DNA of 64,000 nt, from NCBI GenBank assembly GCA_023014485.1, contig JAJOZX010005803.1, positions 185,001 through 249,000 on the forward strand, in the 5' to 3' direction. The DNA is from Bathynomus jamesi (taxonomy: Eukaryota > Arthropoda > Malacostraca > Isopoda > Cirolanidae). Made by a program: the position numbers and the translations under genes. A model generated the notes under the pieces. It saw nothing but the letters and a program-made list of their open reading frames with translations. It searched no databases and was not told the origin of the DNA. Shown here in pieces: positions 53,039 through 63,179 of the stretch; the first letter of the stretch is position 1; each line of letters starts with the position of its first letter.

Positions 53039-55879
53039 ATTATAGTGTAATGAAATATAATAACTTTGTAGGACCAGAAAACAACTAGGCATGGTTACTG
53101 TACCCTGAAAGAAGTCCCAGAAACAGCCACTGACTTAAAATTCAAATCATGGGTTATTCAATCTCAAAAAGCAAAAGAATCAGTTCCTCCTCCTCATGAA
53201 CCTATGGACATTCCTGAGTTGACAGATAGTGACAGTTGTAATGATTCATTTGATGCAGACTATGTTCCAGAAGTCTCAACATTACAGAACAGAACTAGAT
53301 TACGCTCATTAGCTGAAGCATGTGACAGGTATAGTACTGAAAGATAAATCTTTTAATACAGCTTAAAGTGAAATCATTGTGACTAAGAGATTAAGATTAC
53401 CAATAAATTATTCATTGACAATAGATATGTAAATCTACTTTAAATATCCTAACAGATATCAAGTAAGTGATAGAGCAGGAGCGGCTATTGGTTCTGCTAC
53501 ATTGGTGGACTTTGGAGTAATCACCCCAGATAACACAAAATGTTATTGATAAGTATGTTTTTAATCACTCTAGATATTACATTTCTTAGCTTCTGCTATA
53601 AGTTCTAAATCACCAGATTTACTATTATTTTTAATTAGCATCCAAATTTCTATTTTGTATTTATATTAATTAGTTTCAAACAGGACACTGACATTTGTAT
53701 TTTGTATATTTGTATAATGCTAATGCAGTAATGCATGGCCAATATTTTTGAAATACTTTTCAGAAACAAGTTGAGAAGGGAGAGAGCTAAATTGAGAGCT
53801 GAAAGGAAGAAGGAAGAAGTGATATTTGAAAAAGAGACTGGCATTGGCTTTGATGGTAGAAAGGATGCTACACTTGCTGTTAACAAAGTAAATGAAAAGT
53901 ATTATACATCCACAATCCTAGAGGAACATTATGTCATTACTGGAGAGCCAGGTAAATGGAAATGATTGTCATACAGTTATAGGCATTATGCTGTTATATT
54001 ACTGTACTATAAAGTAATATTTCAATTACTTAAAAAATTTTCTTTTTAAGTGACAACTGTCCAGTTAACTTTATTCCTTCCTTTTTCATTTAATTGTAAA
54101 ATTAATTACATTTATTTTCAGATGATTTCTACCTCGACCATTTTACCCCGGAGAGTGGCAAAGGCATTGACATTGCTCATGGCATTTATAAGATCATTAA
54201 AGGGACAGAACTTGAGGCCAAATTAAACTTGGTTAAAGCAGATGGGACAAATACTAACACAGGACATATGCATGGGTCAATCAGATATTTGGAAATGTTT
54301 TTAGGGCAACCTCTTCAGTGGGATATTTGTCTTCTGCATCTAAATGAATTGCCACTTAGACACATCTTCATAACTTTAGATGGGACAACAAAAAGTCCAG
54401 ACAAATTTTCTGGCCCTATTGGTTCTCAGCTCAATGGGGATGTGTCAGAATGGAATGTTGGGGACTTCAAATCTATACCTTATCCTGCATTTGTGCTTCT
54501 ACCAAATGAGGTGGTCAGTAATTTATCAACAGACCAATACTATAGATACTACATCTGCTGGGCAATTATTACTGGTGAAGTGGATGAAGACCTTGCACTC
54601 TTAGAAGTTGGCCTGCTAAATCACTCTTGATGGCTCACCTTAGCCTGTAGAATTCTTTGCTTTTATGTTTCACAAAAAAGATCCAGTAAGAACCTCAAAA
54701 TCATAGTAGAATTCACCATCAAAGTATACTTTCACAGTTGGTTCAATATCAAGGCTAATAAGAGGCTAAGTGATGGGTCAAGAAACCTATTCAATATGAT
54801 CCAAAGAGTAAATAAATTCCCTGACAGGAAAATTAGAGAAATTTGTTATGACATATTAAACAATAACAGCTATTTTGCTCATGGTGAAAATATTTTAGTT
54901 GGAATGCTGGCTGATGAAGATGAAGAGGTGAGGAGGTGTGCTGTCAATAAAGTTCTGTGTCTGAGGGGAGTCATATTGGATTTTGATGATGAATCTGGTA
55001 GTAGCAATGATTTTGCAGGTGGAATAATTGAGTGATGATGAGAATGAAGAGGATCATGAAGGTGGTACTGATGAATATCCTGCTATAGATGAGAATGTTA
55101 GAGTCTTTAGAAAGCCAATCATCAATTTCAAAGCTTCTGCATACCACAAGCTGTCTGCTATGTCCCAATGGGAAACTGTTCCACCTGTATTAAAAGAATT
55201 CAGTAATGATGAACTGTGTGATATCATTAATATTGCATTGAAACTGGATCACGAGTGCCACAGTCAGAATGTTGAAAGGCACATCAAGCTTGTCACTGAA
55301 GCATCCTTGGCTGTTGTAGGTCATGAGCGTAGAGATGGTCTTATTAGAAACAAAATTAGATCACGTAAATTAATGAAACATTTTGTGTCTAAAAAATATT
55401 TTAAGTTCTAGATTATTATTTATCATGCTAAATTTGTTAATTGTATAATTTAATGTTTGGCATTTTGGAATGTCAAAAAGCATTTTCAATGAATTTAAAA
55501 TGGCTGATTTTGATTGATTTTGATTGCTGATTGAAAACCACTAATACATGTCAATTTGCAGCTTGAGAATGTTTTATTGTTTGACATTCAGTCGAAAGGG
55601 GGTCTATGGGCCCAAAATATTAGTTTTTCTAAAATAACTCAAAAACTAAAGGTTTTATAAAAAAACCATCTCTCTAGCATGTTTAGAAGAAGAGATATTG
55701 CCATTTTCCTGATTTTGCTAGTGCGGCATTAGATGTTTTTACAAAAACGGGGGTGGCCGGACACACGTTGGTGGCCACCAATTATTTTTTTCAGGAATCT
55801 TATTTTTATATCAAAAGCCAACTGTTAGTCACTCTGATAAATTAAAATCAAACAAAAATTATAGTTTCAGCCTGGCCTA

Positions 55880-56045
55880 AATTTTCATAAGTAACCCTTC
55901 CATTTCCAGTATCCTGGTTATGCTGTTCTGGGGTTCAAGGAGGGGCTGCTTCCAGTATGAATCCAACTGGATCTGATCTGGTGGGTCATGGACTACTATT
56001 CTTTCTCTTATGAGATTTTGCTAAATCTTCTAGAGTTGGATGATA
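55880..56045 (-). pseudogene. LINE copy 1 N-terminal segment next to B3
   Basis: HDPPDQIQLDSYWKQPLL and NSITRILEMEGLLMKI, the segment that precedes the RT in R4-type LINEs. It continues at 49714 after B3. Confidence 0.55.
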
Positions 56046-56053
56046 ATTGTCTG

Positions 56054-56345
56054 CAGTGCTGGACTTACCTATAAGCTAAATAAGCTATAGCTTAGGGCCA
56101 CACACCCTCGGGGGTCTCATTTTTTTAAATATATTTTTATTTTATCATTAGTTTTTATTCTTTAACACTAATTCATCAAAAATTATATATATATATATAT
56201 ATTATTTTTTCTTTATCATTAACATTAATTTAAAAAATAATAATTATAGTAATAATTATTTTAAATTTTTTTACCCGAATTTTTTTAGAGAAGGGCCTCA
56301 AATTTCATATAGCTTAGGGCCTCAGCAGGTGAAAGTCCGGCCCTG
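56054..56345. mobile_element. Non-autonomous hAT MITE (CAGNGC(C/T)GGACTTNC)
   Basis: Ends CAGTGCTGGACTTACCTATA and (reverse complement) CAGGGCCGGACTTTCACCTG. Exact 8-bp TSD ATTGTCTG at 56046-56053 and 56346-56353. 292 bp. Confidence 0.9.
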
Positions 56346-56353
56346 ATTGTCTG

Positions 56354-56700
56354 TTATGGTTTTTCATGTCTATCTGCTTTTGTTTGTTCCTGATTCTATT
56401 GGCTATGGCTGGGATTTTTCTCTCCAATTCCAGTGCCTTGTCATGTTGTTGATTGTCTTGCAAGCTATATTTTCTCTTTATTTTCCCTATTTGTTTTTTG
56501 AGTTTTCCTTGTCATGGAGGGGTGCTTGAAAATATTTTTATTTGGTTCAGTTCATGCCTGGCTTGCATAATTGTTTGGTTAATTCAATTTTCCAGGGAGG
56601 GGGTTTTGGTTTACACTAAGGGTTTGACTGGGGGGGGGGGGGGAAGCTGTGGTTTGAAATTAAATTTGGAACAAATTTGTTTTTCACTTTTTTGGTTTAT
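56354..56700 (-). pseudogene. LINE copy 1 N-terminal helical region
   Basis: The minus strand reads QQHDKALELERKIPAIANRI and RNKQKQIDMKNHNRQ, a charged helical region typical of the R4-type ORF N-terminus. A poly-G run (56631-56642) lies inside. The 5' end meets the 3' end of LINE copy 2 at about 56760. Confidence 0.5.
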
Positions 56701-57030
56701 ATTCATTTAGCTTTTTCTTTTCACATATTGGGGACCCCAACCCAGGGTCTAACCAGATCTGTGATTAGTTGTTGACGATGCTTCTGAGGGCTCTTTTCAA
56801 GATAGTGACACTATCCTTGATTGTTTGCAGTTGTATCTCTGCAGCCATTGGGTTGTTAAGGATCTTTTCCAAATAAGAATTTAAATTCTTTTTGAGCAGC
56901 CCAGTTGCTCCCACTATCACTGGTATTATTTCTATTTCATACAGCAACCACATTCTTTAGTATTTGGTTAATTTTCCCCTTTCTGCTTGGTTTAGTCCAT
57001 AATCATTGGGGATGCTTATATCAATAATAA

Positions 57031-58623
57031 CACTGGTCAACAAAGATTTTTCATCAGAGTAAAATTTGTGGTGGCTGGATAGCATTTTTCACGCTGATTC
57101 CAAAACTGCATTCAGATTTTTTCTAGCACGTATAGTTTTCAAGATGAAGGCATATATATAACTACACAGATTTAACCATTTTAAATAGGCAAAATACTAA
57201 TATTTCAACATTGATTGTGTTTATTTTATTGTGTTTTTTTAGTTTATTCATCTTATTGATTTCAATTATCTTAATTATACATCTTATGTATTTCAGGTGA
57301 AAGCTTTTACGTCTAGCAGCATTGTGATTCAGGCACAACACCGTGCTTTGTGTGTCAAAAGATCAGTCCAGTCCAAGAACTTGTTGTGTCAAGTTGGTGT
57401 ACATTTTTTTTGAATTTATAGTTTGCTCAGGTCAGTCAACATGCCTCGACAATGTAAGAATGACCCCTGAAAGCAGTTCTTTTGCATAATGGTAATATAA
57501 TGCCATCCATCCCCATTGCCCATTCCGTCCATCTAAAAGAGAGATATGACAATATGGATATACTACTGAAGGTAATCAAATACGACAGTCATCAATGGAA
57601 TGTTTGTGGAGATCTAAAAGTTATAGGAATGCTTATGGGTATGCAGTCAGGATTCACAAAATTTTGTTGTTTCCTTTGCCTGTGGGACAGTCACACCACT
57701 ATAGAACATTACACCAAAAGTGACTGGCCACTTAGGTATACATATGTCCCAGGGATAAGCAATGTCCAGTCTGTCCCTTTAGTGGATCCCCAAAAGATCT
57801 ATCTGCCACCTCTTCACATTAAACTTGGTTTAATGAAGAATTTTGTTAAATCAATGGGTAAAATCAATTCTGAAGGGTTCCAATACCTTTCAAGGAAATT
57901 TCCGAAGGTTACTGCAGCAAAATTGAAGGAAGGAATTTTTGTTGGGCCACAAATAAGGGAGGTTTTGAATGACACTGAATTTGAAAAAGTCCTAAGTCCA
58001 CTGGAATTGAAGGCTTGGCTGGCATTCAAATGGATATGTGAAAACTTTCTTGGAAGCAACAAGTCACCTGCGTATAAGGATGGAGTCAAGAACCTCCTTG
58101 ATGCCTTCAAAGAAATGGAGTGTCGAATGTCGTTAAAAATTCACTTCCTGCATTCCCACTTAGATTTCTTTCCTGAAAACCTTGGTGCAGTGAGTGACGA
58201 GCAAGGAGAGCGCTTCCATCAAGATATTCAGATGATGGAGAAGCGCTACCAAGGATATTGGAATGAAAGCATGATGATGGACCATTGTTGGATGCTGTAT
58301 CGTGACAATCCAGGCCAAATTTACAAAAGGAAATCACACTCACAGCGCTTTTAATAAAATAATGTATATATTCTTTATTTATAAGTAATTGAATAAAGTA
58401 TATGATGTATTTGTTGTTTAGCATTCCTAAGTGTGATCTATACATCCATAGATTTTCTTATAGCAATATCAAAAACTTAAAAATATCAAAACCAGTGTAT
58501 CTATATAACTATACGTACTAGAAACAAAATAAAACCAGATTCGGAATCAGCGCGGAAAATGCATTAAGAAAAGTATGATCATGTTTGTGATGAGAAAAAA
58601 AAGTTTCATTTTGTTGGCCAGTG
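57031..58623 (+). mobile_element. DNA transposon with CACTG termini and 3-bp TSD (CMC/CACTA-like)
   Basis: Ends CACTGGTCAACAAAGATTTT and (reverse complement) CACTGGCCAACAAAATGAAA. Inner matching blocks are CACGCTGATTCC and CTAGCACGTATAGTT. A TAA duplication lies at 57028-57030 and 58624-58626. 1,593 bp. It is inserted in LINE copy 2 between the endonuclease and the C-terminus. Confidence 0.75.
57500..58354 (+). CDS. Transposase-like protein, C-terminal part, multicopy invertebrate family (EQGERFHQDI motif)
   Basis: An intact frame of about 285 codons with first ATG at 57500 and open to 57482. Conserved blocks: HQWNVCGDLKVIGMLMGMQS, KFCCFLCLWDSHTTIEHY, WPLRYTYVPG, LPPLHIKLGLMKNFVKSM, KLKEGIFVGPQIREVL, MSLKIHFLHSHLDFFPENLG and SDEQGERFHQDIQMMEKRYQ. 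I recognise this as a widespread unannotated multicopy family in invertebrate genomes. The N-terminal half seen in longer members is missing, so it is 5'-truncated despite the open frame. The surrounding TIRs support a DNA transposon. CDCGD/FLC and H-x-H clusters could bind metal. Confidence 0.65.
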   Translation: MPSIPIAHSVHLKERYDNMDILLKVIKYDSHQWNVCGDLKVIGMLMGMQSGFTKFCCFLCLWDSHTTIEHYTKSDWPLRYTYVPGISNVQSVPLVDPQKIYLPPLHIKLGLMKNFVKSMGKINSEGFQYLSRKFPKVTAAKLKEGIFVGPQIREVLNDTEFEKVLSPLELKAWLAFKWICENFLGSNKSPAYKDGVKNLLDAFKEMECRMSLKIHFLHSHLDFFPENLGAVSDEQGERFHQDIQMMEKRYQGYWNESMMMDHCWMLYRDNPGQIYKRKSHSQRF

Positions 58624-58626
58624 TAA

Positions 58627-61600
58627 TTTGTCCCTTTCTTTTCTCTCTGTCCCACATTACTATATCCAGTTTGATGGCTGTTTTTGATATATCTCACTGT
58701 AGGAATGATTTTGTCATAATATATGGGTGACAGTAGCATTCCCTACCACATCTTTTGGTCCATACTCACAGTGGTGGGTAGGCACTCCTATTTCTGTAAT
58801 GCTGGCAGATTTTCCAATGTATAAGCCTGCACACTTTGTTGTGTCTCATGGTATAATGCTCCTCAGTCAGCAAGGTCTGGCAACCAAATACAAGATGTGC
58901 TACATTTTCAACCAGCTCTACAAAATCTGCATTTGTCATCATTACTAATGCCAGCCATTTTTTTTTAATCTGTTGGTATACAGTGTTTGGTCTTGTGCCC
59001 GAAGAATCTACTGTATATAGTCCATTTCTAGCTCTCTGATGTATCTTCCTACCTTAGCATGTTGCCTCCAAGTTTCTTCATAATGCTGCTGCACCCCTTG
59101 GGTATATTTGGTTCTTGTTTTCTTGGCTGTTATTATTGTTGTTGTCTCTGGTGTTTCTATTTCTTTAGCAACTGCATTGTTAGTGAATAATTGTGCCAGC
59201 TTTGTGATAGAAGTTTGTTAGCTTAAGATTTGCTGGTGTTCTCTGACCAACTGTATATGCTTATCATTAGAGCCTGCAATATATTGGCTGAGGCTTACAA
59301 TTGTTGCACTATGCACTTCATTAATCTCCACAAGACACATACAGAGGACAGTGCATTGAGAGAATCTATCAACCCAGAAAAGGTGGTGGTATGTGATTTT
59401 ATTAATGGTAAGGATCTTTCTTGTTTTCACATCAAGCTTGTTAATGTCTCCGAGGCCAGTCTATGATCACAAAACTGTAGTAGAAACATGGTATTGCAAG
59501 TTGATTAATGGCTACAATTTTATTTTTGTTGGCGAGTTGTGATTTGCAGATCATCTTTGTTCTTCAGATGTATTTCTTACAAATTTTTTTTCTCTCATTC
59601 ACTTATGCACCACATTTGTATTTTCCTCCACTCCAAGGTATTTATATACTGTATCCTCCTCCTCCAGGTCTGCAATCCTGGTGCCCTCACCCACATCCAT
59701 ATCCTCCATTTACACCTTTTTTCCTGCTCTTATAATGCATTTGGATATCATGCAAGTACCTGTGCACAATGTTAAGTTAATATTGAAGGTTTGTATCATT
59801 GTTTGCATATAGCTTCAAGTTATCCATAAACAGCAGATGCGTGATTGTTTTCTGGGGTTCCCTTCTTCTACCATGTGTTAGATTATACCCTGTCCCCATT
59901 CTTTAGTAGTTTGCAGAGAGAGTCGTGTTAATCAGAACAACAGCAGTGAAAGGCTGTCTCCTTGGAAGATGTCCCTTTGAATTTTCATATTTACAATTTT
60001 TAACTGACCCTTTTGATATTTGAGTGTGATGTTAGTTTTCCAGTTTTGCATTTCATTCTGAAATTATCCAAGAATGGGGAATGCTGTTAAATGTGTTCTG
60101 ATAATCTATCCAGGCCATACTAAGGATTTTTCTCTCTTCTTGCAGTCTTCTAGTATAATTTTGTTCACGAGTACAGTAAAACCTGCACTATCTGGCAATC
60201 AACTATCCAGAAAACTTTAGAAACCAGCAAATTTCATATTAGGCCAATACAATTCACCAATCTAGAAAAAGGGAAGCTTTCCAATGCTATCTGGAAAAAT
60301 CTAGAACATCCTTAACATTTTTAATAAAATAAGACTAAATTTTACTTGTTTCAATTGTCCCATACATACTTAGCATAGTGTTTATGTTGATTACAATATA
60401 GTTCACATTGGTGTACAGCACCATATAGCCAAAATTTGAGTTTTACTATTATTGTCCATTGGTTTTTCCTAGGTTAATGGTAACCTCAGATAAATGGAAA
60501 ATTTAGACAACCAGAATGGCCTAATCTCCGAGCTTGCTGGATAACTAAGTTTTACTGTAAATGATCTTTTGTGCCAAAGCATTTGTGTTTGCACCCACAT
60601 TATTTTTTTTCAAAGTAGTTATGTGATGTGAGGTGGGTATAAATTTGATCTACTAATAGTCCTGTTAGGACCTTATATGTGGTTGGTAAGCAAGTAATTG
60701 GTCTATATTTATTTGGGAGATGGGTGTCTTTCGTTTTGGGGATGAGAGAAGTATATCCACAGGTAAGTCAACTCGGGGTTTCTTCTTGATTTAAGATTCT
60801 ATTGAATGATGTTTTATAATATGGACACAGAGGGGAACCTTCTTAATCCAGAAGTTTGATGGCTTGTCTGGGTCTGGGCTTTTGAAATTTGGGAATGTGG
60901 CTATTTCACCCTTCATGTCATCTGTTGAAATGACAGTTTCTTCCATTTGAGGCTTGGCGCCATTTTCTTGCACAATGTTTGTTATCCATCCTGCATCATT
61001 GTTATGGACCTTTGGTTCTTCAAACATTGCTCTTCAATATCTTTCTGCATCTTCCTGTGCCAGGGAATTTTACCTGAATGGTGTCATGGATGAGTTCTTG
61101 GTATAGCTGTCTTGGGTTCTCTGAAAATTTTTATTTTGTTCTAGGGACTTTTGTTGCAGCTCTTTGTTCTTAATTTGCTGGGCAAGTGCTTTTACCATGG
61201 CTTTGTTGTCTGCAGATTTATTTTCCAGTTGGGCTGGTTTGTATATTGTACTTTCATTTTATTTTGTTGATACTTCTATTAAGATTGGTGTTGAGTGTGT
61301 TTCTGAGGTGCTCTTCTATTTGTACTATTTCCTTCCTTTTTATTGCTATCTGTTCTTGTAATGTTTGTTTCCAAAAGGGTACTACTCTTATCCTCCTGGG
61401 GTTGGTCCCTAGTATTAGTGGTTTATATTTGGGTATTATTTTCTCTTGAATGAATAAGCGAACTGCATAGTTTATCTGGTTCAGTTTAGTGAGTGTGGCA
61501 TTTTCTTAATTTTGGTAATGCTATATTTATTTGGTTCATTATTTCCCTGAATTTTTTACTTTTGTTAATTTATATGAATTTGGGCCTGTCCTTGAGTTCC

Positions 61601-62308
61601 ATATGTATTACCTCTTCTATTTTGTTGGCAAACTTTTCTTCTAGTGCCACTTGAGGCACTAACCCCTCTTGCTTGAGGTGGTTGGCCATGTGGTGGTGGT
61701 GGCAGTGTAGATTGTGCTGAAGGGGGAAGGGAGATGAAGAATAAGATGGAGGGGATGGTGGTGGTGGGCTTCCTCCTTGCCTCTGTAGTTATGGTTCTTC
61801 TTGGGGGATGGGGGTGGAATTGGGTTTTCTATTGGGTTCTTGTTCTTATTAATAAGTTTTTCTATTTCTACTGTCATATAATTCAGTTGAGCATCTGTGA
61901 ACACCTTTTTGGTTTTTATATTATGTCTCTGGGTGGTTAGTTTACTAGGGTTTGCCTCCTCCTTATGGGGACACAGATCATACAATATATTCCTCCATTC
62001 TTAACCTATGTCAGTCCTTTTGTGCTTCTCTTCTGCAGTCCATAGCATTAAGATCTTGTAATGCTTGTAAAAATGCATACTGTTTTATTTCATTCATTTC
62101 TTGTTTGGGTGTTTGCTTGTACACTTGAGATACCAGTGATTCTAGTTTTCTAGTAGTAGTTTTTTTTTTTCCAGTGGAAGGTCTACTTCCTAAATTTGCT
62201 CCTCAAATATCATTCTTTTCTGCCTACCCCAACCCTCATACCATGAGTAGTAGTAGTAGTACAGGATAATAATCTTGTCCTTGATGGTCTATGTAGTATG
62301 CTTATAAT
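58627..62308 (-). other. LINE copy 2 body, decayed
   Basis: Between recognisable islands the sequence is frameshifted LINE. T-rich minus-antisense tracts dominate. A poly-His/Thr stretch on the minus strand at 61690-61790 derives from a TGG/GGT simple repeat. The tract 60180-60560 shows no LINE motif and may be a separate decayed insertion. Confidence 0.45.
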
Positions 62309-62804
62309 TAGGGATGCCGGAACTTAGTTCCAGCCGGAAGTAACGGGCCAGAACCTCAATTTTTATGAAGTTCTGGTTCCAGCCGGAACTTTAGAAAAAT
62401 AACCAGCTGAAACCAGAACTTTTTATTGTGATATTGGTCAATGTTTCATGAATTAAAACATGTTCTTAATGTTCTTATTCTTCCTCCAATCCATGATGTA
62501 ACACAAAAGCAATTCTTAATGCTTCTTATTTTTTCTTTCACATAATATTGTATTCCTATATAAAAAAACACTATTAAAAAGTGGTAAAGCATATAAAACA
62601 AAGTGGCCTACTTGAACTTCATTTCACAGCTTTAGTTTTAGAAATTACTTTAAAAACCAAGACAAAGACCAATAATATCATACTAGCATTTCTGAGTGTC
62701 CTATGAAACAGATTTTTTTTTTCATTGTTTAAGCAACACAAAGTTCCAGTTCCAGCCAGAACATTTTAAAAGTTCTGGCAAGTTCCAGTTCCGGTGCATC
62801 CCTA
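62309..62804. mobile_element. Non-autonomous hAT-like MITE with TAGGGATGC termini
   Basis: Ends TAGGGATGCCGGAACTTAGT and (reverse complement) TAGGGATGCACCGGAACTGG. TTATAAT flanks each side (7 bp). Repeated GTTCCAGCCGGAAC words. No ORF. Confidence 0.75.
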
Positions 62805-62950
62805 TTATAATGATGCAAATTTTGGTGCTGGGACAATCCACATTGGTGTAGTGGAATCCTGGGGTAATCTTCATTGTCTTGTGGGGATTCAGCCTCAGGC
62901 TCCTAGACATTTAGGTGGTGCCTCCCCTGAGGGAACCGAGAAGAGTTAGG

Positions 62951-63179
62951 ACTAGTAGCTTGATAAGTCACAGAGTGCCTGTCCCTGCACATCCCTGCAA
63001 CCAAGCGAAGTGGCTTCAACATTTTCACCCTTCTTTATGCCATTTGCTTTATTCCTTTGCCTTGTTTGCATTTCATATTAGTTGAAGCTTTTAGCTAGGG
63101 TTGGTGCCTCTCAGGGAGGTCACTTCCTCATGGCTGGTCACAGACAAACCCTGTGTTATTGCTCTTCTTACCTACCCAC
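62951..63179. other. Spacer between LINE and zinc-finger array
   Basis: No conserved frame. It may hold the 5' end of LINE copy 2 and the 3' exon flank of the zinc-finger array. Confidence 0.35.

Larger units (their letters stand above)
50326..55411 (+). pseudogene. B3 transposase-like gene, subfamily B, with GT-AG introns
   Basis: Exon 1: ATG 50326 (MTSTRKTVAKVLGDVRFMPA), LPTLKQVIERCLCFG, ending QFYE|GTAGGT at 50759. Exon 2 from 53072: DQKTTRHGYCTLKEVPET to ACDR|GTATAG. Exon 3: YQVSDRAGAAIGSATLVDFG to about 53550. Exon 4 from 53763: NKLRRERAKLRAERKKEE, GFDGRKDATLAVNK (Asp 1), ending GEP|GTAAAT. Exon 5 from 54121: VKADGTNTNTGHMHG (Asp 2), DICLLHLNELPLRHI, NHS*WLTLACRI (ARW with CGA-to-TGA at 54628-54630), SYFAHGENILVGMLAD, frameshift near 55030, and VERHIKLVTEASLAVVGHER. 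It lacks the Cys cluster of B1/B2. Most complete family member seen. Confidence 0.75.
49715..55879 (+). mobile_element. Element B3: long-TIR DNA transposon with introns, inside LINE copy 1
   Basis: Inverted terminal regions of about 300 bp (49715-50045 and 55597-55879). The ends are TAGGCCGGGCTGAAACT and (reverse complement) TAGGCCAGGCTGAAACT, and the repeats share AACAGTTGGCTTTTGATATA and AATAATTGGTGGCCACCAA. The TSD is not clean: TTATGA occurs near each end but not exactly adjacent. LINE coding sequence flanks both sides. A second hAT (50940-52510) and a MITE (52598-53038) lie in its first intron. Confidence 0.8.
43560..56700 (-). mobile_element. R4/Dong-like LINE copy 1, heavily interrupted
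   Basis: Minus-strand coding islands in order: N-terminal helical part (56700-55880, split by a MITE), HDPPDQIQLDSYWKQP, then beyond B3 AKFSNFKKPGLDMLPNSWLK, EWLTSGDTTFIPRTHETN and EKEQKGCTP (49715-49381). RT follows (47969-47688, 47016-46980, 46424-46280 with FMDDLKLYA), then YLPRKFGGMGMTEV (about 45900), a Cys-rich knuckle (45027-44823) and the endonuclease (44054-43850). Insertions: B3, Tc1, four short elements and a MITE. The type is inferred from the GTKDQ-class RT and restriction-like endonuclease motif. Confidence 0.7.
56765..62950 (-). mobile_element. R4/Dong-like LINE copy 2, tandem to copy 1
   Basis: Minus-strand islands: SLRLNPHKTMKITPGF (about 62870), NMDxCRREAQKD-like region (62000-62050), TQRHNIKTKKVFTDAQLNYM (61880-61940), EEPKVHNNDAGWITNIVQEN and TFPNFKSPDPDKPSNFWIKK (61020-60830), RKILTINKITYHH (59425), AHLVFGCQTLLTEEHYTMRH (58850-58920), KLDIVMWDREKKG (endonuclease, about 58640-58680) and EIIPVIVGATGLLKKNLNSY (about 56880-56940). 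A 1.6-kb DNA transposon and a MITE (62309-62804) interrupt it. More decayed than copy 1. Confidence 0.65.

Noticed and set aside
49715..55879. An exact TSD for element B3
   Set aside because: TTATGA occurs near both ends but several bases away from the TAGGCC termini on each side, so I do not claim it.
61659..61985. A 108-codon minus-strand frame with His/Thr runs as a gene
   Set aside because: The His/Thr part is simple repeat; only its first 40 codons resemble the LINE N-terminus.
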